Source: JANMEX01 sp041751995 (GTDB taxonomy: Bacteria; Pseudomonadota; Alphaproteobacteria; Rhizobiales; Rhizobiaceae). From it: DNA of 12,864 nucleotides. A model generated the notes under the pieces. It was not told where the DNA came from, ran no database searches, and saw only the letters and a program-made list of their open reading frames with translations. Position 1 is the first letter of the stretch, and every line of letters begins with the position of its first letter. Made by a program: the position numbers and the translations under genes. Location: positions 1-12,864 of the forward strand of contig JBGSHY010000068.1 in assembly GCA_041751995.1 (NCBI GenBank). Reading direction: 5' to 3'. Positions 6,900 to 12,724 of the stretch are shown here, piece by piece.

Positions 6900-7469
6900 T
6901 CAGAGCGGCGAGACGCCGAACAGCCAGAGATGGCCCTTCCAGACCAGCAGCGCGTATAGAACAAGGCCGACCACGACCGGCGCAATGTCATTGGTTGCCG
7001 GGCCTGCAATGGTCGTGCCCATGTCACCGCGACGCTTGACCGAGATGCGGTCGAGGATGGCCCAGACGAGGAATGAGCCAAACAATAAGATCGACGCCAG
7101 ATCGCCATTGGACAAGAGATGGCCCACCGCCCACAGTTTGACGGCAACCAGCATCGGGTGCTTGAGAACCGCCTTGATCTTGCCGGCCGGAAACTGCGAG
7201 GCCATCAGCGCAATCAGCGACAACAGCATCAGCAGCGCGTTGACATGCTTCATCCAGACCGGCGGCTCATAAAGAATGGCAGCTTCCGGGCGGGCCAGCG
7301 AATAGCCCCAGACGAGGAGGACCAGACCTGCAAGGGAGACGAGCGAGTAAATCCCCTTCCAGCGCTGTTCGCCGCCTTTGGCGATCTGCGCCAGACGCAC
7401 ATCGGCGGCGAAGATGCGGACCGAATGGATGCCGAGAAACAACACCAGACCGAGAATGAGAACCAGCAT
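6900..7469 (-). CDS. NnrU family membrane protein
   Basis: Integral membrane protein of the NnrU family. The name comes from a gene near nitric-oxide reduction genes in denitrifiers, and the family is related to the plant heme-containing carotene isomerase Z-ISO. The 189-residue product has about five hydrophobic helices (roughly 2-20, 41-59, 73-91, 105-139 and 163-185). Family marks are the histidines in GIHSVRI (His15) and KHPML (His104), and VGHLLSNGD (His117). The ATG has AGGGG upstream. No nir, nor or carotenoid genes are in the window, so a link to denitrification is not supported here. It is divergent from the deacetylase gene, with 117 bases between. Confidence 0.88.
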   Translation of the reverse strand: MLVLILGLVLFLGIHSVRIFAADVRLAQIAKGGEQRWKGIYSLVSLAGLVLLVWGYSLARPEAAILYEPPVWMKHVNALLMLLSLIALMASQFPAGKIKAVLKHPMLVAVKLWAVGHLLSNGDLASILLFGSFLVWAILDRISVKRRGDMGTTIAGPATNDIAPVVVGLVLYALLVWKGHLWLFGVSPL

Positions 7470-7484
7470 GAAGACCCCTTTTCA

Positions 7485-7499
7485 GCTGCGCGGCGCAGC
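7485..7499. other. GC-rich hairpin in the nnrU/deacetylase divergent region
   Basis: GCTGCG (7485-7490) and CGCAGC (7494-7499) pair perfectly around CGG, 15 bases before the nnrU-like start. It could be a leader hairpin or an operator. No convincing -35/-10 pair was found for either divergent gene in 7470-7586. Confidence 0.25.
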
Positions 7500-7586
7500 A
7501 GATTTGTGAGCGCCAGTGTTAACCACTCGATCCTGATCCGGCAAGCAGGCCCGAAAGCCGCCACATTGGGCCCTTAGCGCAACGTC

Positions 7587-8579
7587 ATGCTTCGCACCCT
7601 TTTATCCAGCACCCTGCTTCTGTCCGCGCCAATGTCTGCGATGGCGCAATCTGCCAAACCGGAGCAGATCGTGCTGATCTCGTTTGACGGGGCGCATGAC
7701 AATGCGCAATGGCAGCGCAGCCTGGCTTTGGGTGCAAAGACCGGCGCGCGGTTCACCTATTTTCTGAATTGCTCTTTCCTGCTCTCGCCCGAAAACAAGA
7801 TGCTGTTCGACGCTCCGGGAAAAGGTCCGGGCAAGAGCAATGTCGGGTTTGGCAAATCAAAGGCCGATGTTTCGGCGCGGCTGAATCACATCTGGCGGGC
7901 GCATGTCGATGGCCACGAGATCGCCAGCCATACTTGTGGGCATTTTGACGGCAAGGACTGGGCTGCGGCGGACTGGGCGCAAGACCGTTCAGAGTTCCGC
8001 GCCATCATGGCCAACGCCTGGAAGACCAATAGTGAGGCGCGCGAGCCGTTTGGCTGGCAGGCGTTTGTGCAAGCAAGCCTGAACGGGTTCCGCGCGCCCT
8101 ATCTTTCCACCGGCCCCGGCCTTGAAACGCATTTGCGCGGCGGCGGCTATCTTTATGACGCCAGCGGCGTCGAGCGCGGCATTTCCGAACCGAAAATGAA
8201 GGCAGGTGTTCTGCGTTTTGCGCTGCCGACCATTCCCGAGGGGCCACAAGCCCGGCGGATCATTTCGATGGACTACAATTTGTTCGTTCGCCACTCCGGC
8301 GGATTTGAGCGCGCGGATGTGGACGGGGCATTTGAAAAGCGGACCCTTGATGCACTCTATACAGCTTTCAACGGCCAATATTCCGGCGCACGGCATCCGG
8401 TGCAGTTCGGTTTGCACTTCACGCTGATGAACGGCGGCGCCTATTGGCACGCGCTCGAAACATTTGCCGCCGATGTCTGCGCCAAGCCGGACGTGAAATG
8501 CATCAGCTATGAAGAGTATGCCCGCAGCCATGCTGCGGCCAGACTGGCAGCGGCATGGACCAAGCGCGGCGGGTCGTAG
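7587..8579 (+). CDS. Exported polysaccharide deacetylase-like protein
   Basis: Predicted periplasmic or secreted member of the NodB-type carbohydrate esterase 4 superfamily, which removes acetyl groups from amino sugars. The 330-residue product has a clear signal peptide with cleavage predicted after AMA (residue 20). Motif 1 is ISFDGAHD (31-38), motif 2 GHEIASHTCGH with the metal ligands His115 and His119, and motif 3 GFRAPY (167-172). His277 in LHFTL may be the late catalytic histidine. The canonical motif 1 is TFDD; here the metal-binding second Asp is Gly35, so metal use or activity may differ. The ATG lacks a good ribosome site, but the signal peptide supports this start. It meets bacA tail to tail, 3 bases apart. 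The substrate is unknown. Confidence 0.82.
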   Translation: MLRTLLSSTLLLSAPMSAMAQSAKPEQIVLISFDGAHDNAQWQRSLALGAKTGARFTYFLNCSFLLSPENKMLFDAPGKGPGKSNVGFGKSKADVSARLNHIWRAHVDGHEIASHTCGHFDGKDWAAADWAQDRSEFRAIMANAWKTNSEAREPFGWQAFVQASLNGFRAPYLSTGPGLETHLRGGGYLYDASGVERGISEPKMKAGVLRFALPTIPEGPQARRIISMDYNLFVRHSGGFERADVDGAFEKRTLDALYTAFNGQYSGARHPVQFGLHFTLMNGGAYWHALETFAADVCAKPDVKCISYEEYARSHAAARLAAAWTKRGGS

Positions 8580-8582
8580 GCC

Positions 8583-9884
8583 TTAATTGGCTTCTGCGGC
8601 CTGTTCTTCGATCCATTTCTGGTCGATGTCCGGCAAGGGCTCATTGTCGATTGCGGCTTCAAATGCGCGCAGGCGCTTGTAGACCGACATCAACTCGACA
8701 ATCGTCGACCATGAATTGACCAGAAACTGGAATGACGACCGGACCTGACCGAAAGCATTGAGGATCTGGTTCATGGCGCCGAGCGTGATCTTGCCGGCGA
8801 CGATGGTCGGCGCAAGCACGATGTAAGGGAAGATGTTGTCCGTCTGCAGGTAAACAATGCGGCCGACATTGAAATACATATAGTGGAAATAGAGGCGGAA
8901 GTAGTTTTTTCGCACGCCGGCGAACAGTTCCCTCACGGTCGGAGGCGTTGCACGGTCGGCATGATCTTCGCCGTAGACCAGTTCCTTGCGGTAGGTTGCC
9001 TCGACGCGCTGGTTGGCAAAATTCAGGCCGGGCAGCTTGATGCCGATGATGGCCAGAAACAGGGTGCCAAACAACGACCAGAAGATTGCCACCCAGACCA
9101 ATGAATGCGGGACTGCGCCGAACAGCGGCAACTCGGTGATGGAATCGGACAGTTTCCACAGGACCGGCAGGAAGGCGACGAGGGTCAGGATTGCATCGAC
9201 GAAGGAGACGCCCAAATCCTCCATAATGGTGGCAAAGCGCATGGTGTCCTCTTGAACACGCTGTGACGCGCCTTCGATCTTGCGCAGCTTGCCCCAGTTG
9301 GCCATGTAATAATTATTCATTGCGGTCCGCCAGCGGAACACCCAGTGGCTGACGAAGAAGCGGTTCAAAACGCCGACGGCAACGGCGATGAAGGCGATTC
9401 CCGCGAAGGTGAACAACTCGCCGTAGAACTGCGGCAGCGTGACGGCATCCGGCTTCGGTGCAGCGGCAGCCCCGGCTGCTGCGTCCCCGGTGGCGGCGGC
9501 AGCGCCGCCTGCAAGCGCCTTCTGGATCAGGTCATAGAACGGGCCGTACCAATCGTTGATGACGACCGAGACCTGCACCTGAAACGAGGTGATGAACAGA
9601 ATCAACGCCGAGCCGAGGATCGACCAGACCAGCCACTCATGCTTTGAGCGGGCCCACCAGAAGGCGGCGAACATGCCAACCGTGACGGCATAGTAAATGT
9701 AGAACCAGAGGAAGGACGGCGACCAGAACCGGCCCGGGCCGATGATATCCTCCGCAGTGCCACCAAGCCCGATCCACCCCGCCAAGGTTTCGCCAATCGT
9801 GTACCAGCCGGTCACACATATGACTGCCCAGATGATCAACGTGATGAAAAACAGGCGCGGTTCGGGGAAAAAGGAGCGAAACAT
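8583..9884 (-). CDS. bacA: SbmA/BacA-family peptide antibiotic transporter
   Basis: Inner-membrane, proton-driven importer of antimicrobial peptides and other peptides; BacA is required for bacteroid survival in Sinorhizobium and chronic infection by Brucella. The 433-residue product starts MFRSFFPEP, as in rhizobial BacA. It carries the conserved segments INDWYGPFYDLIQ, RWRTAMNNYYM (184-194), GASQRVQEDTMRFA (205-218), NQRVEATYRKELVYGED (291-307) and FHYMYFN. No ATPase domain is present, which separates it from BclA-type ABC proteins. The ATG at 9882-9884 is preferred, with AAGGA 11 bases upstream; a TTG 30 bases further out has no support. An Ala/Gly-rich stretch at about 124-148 looks like an insertion compared with the S. 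meliloti protein as I recall it. Confidence 0.93.
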   Translation of the reverse strand: MFRSFFPEPRLFFITLIIWAVICVTGWYTIGETLAGWIGLGGTAEDIIGPGRFWSPSFLWFYIYYAVTVGMFAAFWWARSKHEWLVWSILGSALILFITSFQVQVSVVINDWYGPFYDLIQKALAGGAAAATGDAAAGAAAAPKPDAVTLPQFYGELFTFAGIAFIAVAVGVLNRFFVSHWVFRWRTAMNNYYMANWGKLRKIEGASQRVQEDTMRFATIMEDLGVSFVDAILTLVAFLPVLWKLSDSITELPLFGAVPHSLVWVAIFWSLFGTLFLAIIGIKLPGLNFANQRVEATYRKELVYGEDHADRATPPTVRELFAGVRKNYFRLYFHYMYFNVGRIVYLQTDNIFPYIVLAPTIVAGKITLGAMNQILNAFGQVRSSFQFLVNSWSTIVELMSVYKRLRAFEAAIDNEPLPDIDQKWIEEQAAEAN

Positions 9885-9984
9885 CGGCGCGGCAATCCTT
9901 GCATGGAAACCCAAATCAGTTGGGGCAACCTAGTGGAATGCCTGGAAAATGACAGGGGCGGAGCGGGAAAATCCGCGTGATCGC

Positions 9985-10878
9985 TCAGGGCTTTTGTCCG
10001 GCGGTTTTCGGCGCCCAGGCCGCGGCAATGTCTGACTGCAGGTCGGCGGGGCTCGCGCGCTCCCAGCCTTTTGGTGTTGCCCGCGTGTAGGAAACCAGCG
10101 CCAGCGCCGATCGGCCATTCAGGGCCGACGCCGGCAATTCCTCCGGCAGGATCATCCGCGTGCCGTATAGGTGGTTGACCGGCAGGCGCTGTTCCGGCAT
10201 CACCACGTTGATCAGCTCGGTGCAGAAGGTCCGCTCCGGCGTATCCAGATCAAACCGGAAATCGAACGGCATGCCAACGGCGGCAAAATAGTCGCGCAAG
10301 GCTTTCACCCGGCGGGCGCCGGAAGCAACCTGCGGCCTGAGGACGACCACCCTGTCCGTGTTCAACGCGCGATGCTCCAGGGACAGATGGACGCCCTGAT
10401 AGTCTGCTTCGAGAAAATTCCGGCCGGCTTTGATGTCTTTTTGAAACCGGCGGATATCCGGATTCTCCCAGACGCCAGCTGCCCGCAGTTCGGTTTCAGT
10501 GCCAAGATAAATCAGCGCGTGCCCGAACAGGCCCGGTATGGTGTGGCCCGACATGCGGCCCTTGGAACTGACCACCAGAATGTCCAGCGGACGGATTTCA
10601 GCGCGAATGGCCTGGTGCGCGTCTTCCCGGCTCAGAATATAGCCCTTGCGCCAGGTGACATGGCCAATGGCGATGCCGAGGCCGGGGGCAATCGGCCTGA
10701 CAAGATCGACCAGCCATTGCGGCTGCCGCTCTGCGTTTTCGCAACAAACGGCCAAGGTGGCTGCCTTTTCATTGTCTGACTTGTTTTGCGGCAAAGACAG
10801 ACAGCCGGACGCCGCCAGCATCGCCACAAAAACGAATGCCGCCCAAACCCTGCTTACGCCGCCTGCCCTGCCCTGCAT
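9985..10878 (-). CDS. YiiX-like (permuted papain fold) lipoprotein hydrolase
   Basis: Predicted envelope lipoprotein with a permuted NlpC/P60-like cysteine hydrolase domain of the YiiX type. The 297-residue product starts at ATG 10876-10878, which places a hydrophobic signal before LAASGC with the lipidated Cys26; a longer reading upstream has no such logic. The permuted catalytic pair is visible: His120 in LFGHALIYLG comes first and Cys219 in TFCTELINVV later, with Glu221 next to it. Related enzymes act on amide or ester bonds in peptides or lipids, but this substrate cannot be read. It lies 100 bases upstream of bacA on the same strand, so co-transcription is possible. No clear terminator or promoter was seen in that gap. 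Confidence 0.72.
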   Translation of the reverse strand: MQGRAGGVSRVWAAFVFVAMLAASGCLSLPQNKSDNEKAATLAVCCENAERQPQWLVDLVRPIAPGLGIAIGHVTWRKGYILSREDAHQAIRAEIRPLDILVVSSKGRMSGHTIPGLFGHALIYLGTETELRAAGVWENPDIRRFQKDIKAGRNFLEADYQGVHLSLEHRALNTDRVVVLRPQVASGARRVKALRDYFAAVGMPFDFRFDLDTPERTFCTELINVVMPEQRLPVNHLYGTRMILPEELPASALNGRSALALVSYTRATPKGWERASPADLQSDIAAAWAPKTAGQKP

Positions 10879-10963
10879 GATCTCAATTCCCCGAACACCA
10901 TTTACGTGTTCAGAGCCGGCACCGCCTTGATTTGGTTCAAGCGATTGAGAGGGAATGGGCGCT

Positions 10964-11527
10964 TCACTTTTTGACCGCGAGCGGCAAGTCATCAAAGAGT
11001 GTCGGAGCCAGTCCGATTTGAGCCTTTTCAATTTCCAGCATTTTGAGCTTCGTGTTGACCCCGCCACCCGCAGAAAAGCCTGTCAGCTTGCCGCCCGCCC
11101 CAAGGACGCGGTGGCACGGCACGATGATCGGAAACGGATTGGCGCCAAGTGCCCGGCCCACTCCTTGCGCATACGCACGGTCACCCAGGTCAATCGCCAG
11201 GTCGCCATAGGTGCGGGTTTGTCCGGGCTTGATGGCGCGGGACAAGTGATAAACCTTGGCCGGAAATTCCCCGATGCCGGCGAAGTCGCAGTCGATGAAG
11301 GTGAGGTCATTCGGCTTGCCGGACAGCAATTCCAGAATGGCCGCAATGGCCGCGTTGACGAAATCCGGCGGCGAGCCCGGCTCAGCCCCGCCTGCCCGCT
11401 TGGCAATGCGGCTCGCGGTCAATTCCGGCGTGCCCTCCGGCAGATGCGAGCCGCAAACCTTGCCGCCACGCCACGCGATAGCGCAGGTGCCGAGCGGGGT
11501 GGGGAAGAGGGTGAAGCTTGCCGTCAT
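10964..11527 (-). CDS. ogt: Methylated-DNA--protein-cysteine S-methyltransferase
   Basis: Suicidal DNA repair protein that moves the alkyl group from O6-alkylguanine to its own cysteine. The 187-residue product is a single-domain Ogt-type enzyme without the Ada regulatory half. The N-terminal alpha/beta domain spans about 1-85, and the DNA-binding domain contains KVYHLSRAIKPGQTRTYGDL. The active site is VPCHRV with Cys138. The helix after it, GVNTKLKMLEIE, carries the conserved Lys/Leu/Glu positions. The ATG is well supported by AAGGAG eight bases upstream. It lies 42 bases downstream of the vapC stop, so it may be transcribed together with the toxin-antitoxin pair, which would be an accidental rather than functional link. 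Confidence 0.94.
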   Translation of the reverse strand: MTASFTLFPTPLGTCAIAWRGGKVCGSHLPEGTPELTASRIAKRAGGAEPGSPPDFVNAAIAAILELLSGKPNDLTFIDCDFAGIGEFPAKVYHLSRAIKPGQTRTYGDLAIDLGDRAYAQGVGRALGANPFPIIVPCHRVLGAGGKLTGFSAGGGVNTKLKMLEIEKAQIGLAPTLFDDLPLAVKK

Positions 11528-11569
11528 GCTGTGAACTCCTTCACCTTGAACCTTGGCTCGGCCCCTGCA

Positions 11570-11983
11570 TCATGGTTCGGCGTCGATAGCCTTGAGGTGA
11601 CCGGCACCGGCATAGGCGAGGATTGCACGGTCTGCGGTCATGAACGCAAGGCCGCTGAGCCGGGCGGTGGCAACCAAAAACCGATCCGAAGGATCACCAT
11701 GAAAATCTCCAGGAAGATTGACCGATTCCATAGCTGTCGACGCATCCAAAGGAATGGTTTGCCATGCAGGGTGGCTTGAGGCCGCCCTGTACCAATCCTG
11801 CGCAGGCTCACCAAGATCAAGCCGCCCCTTCCTGACCAGCATGGCGATTTCCCATGCGGAAATGGCGCTGACATGAAAAGGGTTCATTAGGTCGCATTCC
11901 GCAATAAGCGTCCTTGCACGTTTGCCAAGCCGTCGATCATCCGTAGCCGACCAGACCACTACATGCGTATCGAGCAGAATCAC
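11570..11983 (-). CDS. vapC: VapC-family PIN-domain toxin
   Basis: Predicted PIN-domain ribonuclease toxin of a type II toxin-antitoxin pair, acting on RNA in the cytoplasm when its antitoxin is degraded. With the GTG start at 11981-11983 the product has 137 residues. The acidic metal site is complete: Asp5 in ILLDTHVVVW, Glu45 in SAWEIAML, Asp97 in HGDPSDR and Asp118 in MTADRAIL. The GTG overlaps the antitoxin TGA as GTGA, with GGAAG eight bases upstream, so translation is probably coupled. An ATG at 11996-11998 would add five residues and has a weaker ribosome site. The four catalytic residues and complete frame suggest a working toxin. Confidence 0.93.
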   Translation of the reverse strand: MILLDTHVVVWSATDDRRLGKRARTLIAECDLMNPFHVSAISAWEIAMLVRKGRLDLGEPAQDWYRAASSHPAWQTIPLDASTAMESVNLPGDFHGDPSDRFLVATARLSGLAFMTADRAILAYAGAGHLKAIDAEP

Positions 11984-12231
11984 CGCATCGCTTCCCATTC
12001 GTCCGGATCAGTGGCCGGAGCAAACGGATCGTCATAGCGCAGGACGGTTCCCTTCATGGAGCCAATGAAGGATTTGGCTTCACCCTCCACGCGGGCCGGA
12101 TACATCTCGGCAACGGGCTTGCCGCGGTTGGTGACAATGATGGGCACCTTGGTGCGGTTCATCTCGTCGATCAGCGCGAGGCATTTGGCCTTGAAGTCCG
12201 TGGCGGAGACTTTGAGAGATGCGGGCGACAT
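11980..12231 (-). CDS. Phd/YefM-family antitoxin
   Basis: Predicted antitoxin and autorepressor partnered with the PIN toxin that overlaps its 3' end. The 83-residue product has the Phd/YefM N-terminal DNA-binding and dimer domain with VSATDFKAKCLALIDEM, then VPIIVTNRGKPVAEM (29-43), the hallmark of the family. The disordered C-terminal half, GSMKGTVLRYDD followed by P-x-DEWEA, is where such antitoxins bind the toxin. The ATG has GAGG six bases upstream. The promoter and a TGTACA palindrome lie directly upstream, as expected for an autoregulated pair. It is intact, unlike the antitoxin remnant next door. Confidence 0.92.
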   Translation of the reverse strand: MSPASLKVSATDFKAKCLALIDEMNRTKVPIIVTNRGKPVAEMYPARVEGEAKSFIGSMKGTVLRYDDPFAPATDPDEWEAMR

Positions 12232-12245
12232 GATGACCTCGTAAA

Positions 12246-12257
12246 ATCTGTACAGAT
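12246..12257. promoter_or_regulatory. Palindromic operator of the toxin-antitoxin pair
   Basis: ATCTGTACAGAT is a perfect 12-bp palindrome next to the -10 box, over the expected transcription start and about 15 bases before the antitoxin ATG. Its TGTACA core matches the published core of YefM operators, the same antitoxin superfamily. Autorepression by the antitoxin or the complex is the natural inference. Confidence 0.65.
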
Positions 12258-12286
12258 AATATGGTCATTTTTGGCGGTTTCGTCAA
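12258..12286 (-). promoter_or_regulatory. Promoter of the toxin-antitoxin operon
   Basis: On the minus strand, -35 TTGACG (12281-12286) and -10 CATATT (12258-12263) are 17 bases apart. An alternative -10, TATTAT, would give 19-base spacing. The box adjoins the TGTACA palindrome. Spacing and position fit; the -10 match is moderate. Confidence 0.55.
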
Positions 12287-12328
12287 GCTTCGGTTCACAA
12301 GAACAATCAGGATTGACTACGCGCCTCG

Positions 12329-12381
12329 TCACTCAGTCTTCATAATCTCCGCAGTTTCCAGCGCCGCCGACGTATTGTCGA
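12329..12381 (-). pseudogene. Short C-terminal remnant of a Ymh-like gene (copy 1)
   Basis: Read on the minus strand this stretch encodes DNTSAALETAEIMKTE and a TGA stop at 12329-12331. It parallels the DNMLAAMETAEISEKLE tail of the larger fragment at 12566-12724, with identity in the DN, AA and ETAEI positions. Upstream of the Asp codon the similarity stops abruptly at 12381, where a plus-strand antitoxin remnant begins. It therefore looks like the broken end of a second, diverged copy. Only 16 residues support it, so the assignment rests on comparison with copy 2. Confidence 0.5.
12345..12381. repeat. Diverged direct repeat, copy 1 of 2
   Basis: These 37 bases match 12585-12621 at 31 of 37 positions without gaps, sharing TCCGCAGTTTCCA and TTGTCGA. 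The repeat covers the C-terminal coding end of the two Ymh-like remnants. Confidence 0.75.
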
Positions 12382-12535
12382 AGACGTTCGAGCTGCGCCG
12401 CAAGGATGCCCGCTCAACATGCGCCTGCCAACGCCTTTGCGCGACCGCATCAAACAACCCGATGCGGAGACGGAAATTCCCTATCAGCGCCTGATGCGCG
12501 ATTTGATGGAGCGCGGGTTGGACAAAGCGGGGTAG
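12375..12535 (+). pseudogene. Frameshifted CopG/BrnA-like ribbon-helix-helix antitoxin remnant
   Basis: On the plus strand one frame encodes LSKTFELRRKDAR (12375-12413). The next frame continues NMRLPTPLRDRIK (from 12416) through IPYQRLMRDLMERGL to TAG at 12533-12535. Together these follow the layout of CopG-type antitoxins: a basic K-D-x-R-x-N-x-R-x-P strand and seven residues between Lys and the IPYQ helix. Adding one base after GCCCGC (near 12413) would restore a single frame reading KDARVNMRLP, so a one-base deletion is likely. No clear start codon with a ribosome site and no partner toxin are visible. The upstream side joins directly to the Ymh-like remnant. It is most likely non-functional. 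Confidence 0.55.
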
Positions 12536-12551
12536 TTCACTGCCACTAAAT

Positions 12552-12565
12552 TGCCGCCTGCGGCA
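12552..12565 (-). terminator. Weak hairpin directly after the Ymh-like fragment
   Basis: TGCCGC (12552-12557) and GCGGCA (12560-12565) form a short stem that begins immediately after the TAG of the fragment on the minus strand, followed by ATTTAG. It could be the remains of a terminator; the T-run is poor. Confidence 0.3.
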
Positions 12566-12724
12566 CTACTCAAGTTTCTCAGAAATTTCCGCAGTTTCCA
12601 TGGCCGCCAACATGTTGTCGATGAATGCGCAAATTTGGAGCGCTTGCTCCCGAGACACATTCTCCAAGAAGCGATGATGGCTTGGATTCCTAAATGCGCC
12701 AATTAGTCCTCGAAATATGCTCAC
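12566..12724 (-). pseudogene. Truncated Ymh-family (TIGR02391-like) protein, C-terminal fragment (copy 2)
   Basis: The minus strand is open from the IS end to TAG at 12566-12568 and encodes about 51 residues: SIFRGLIGAFRNPSHHRF, then ENVSREQALQICAFIDNMLAAM and ETAEISEKLE across that span. The pattern G-x3-G-A-x-R-N-P-x-H-H followed by an E-x-A-L helix ending in a short acidic tail is the C-terminal signature I associate with Ymh (TIGR02391) proteins, about 250 residues long and often found in phage-defence or mobile regions. The N-terminal four fifths is absent; the reading is cut where the IS3-type end begins. The in-frame GTG at 12722-12724 is probably chance. The family call is from pattern memory. 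Confidence 0.6.
12585..12621. repeat. Diverged direct repeat, copy 2 of 2
   Basis: Partner of the repeat at 12345-12381 (31 of 37 bases identical), lying inside the larger Ymh-like fragment. The two copies have the same orientation and are 240 bases apart. Confidence 0.75.

Noticed and set aside
7519..7525. TTAACCA half-site before the deacetylase gene
   Set aside because: A single half-site without a TTAA partner at the expected distance is not enough to call a CtrA site.
9963..9976. Small GCGGG/CCGC repeat after the YiiX-like gene
   Set aside because: The stem is only four pairs with no T-run, so it is too weak for a terminator.
12304..12315. CAATC-AG-GATTG inverted repeat after the short Ymh-like tail
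   Set aside because: The five-base arms and two-base loop are within chance for this length, and no clear T-run follows.
12484..12702. Minus-strand open frame of 72 codons over the Ymh-like fragment
   Set aside because: It is the wrong frame. The frame that ends at 12566 carries the recognisable RNPxHH and ETAEI pattern instead.
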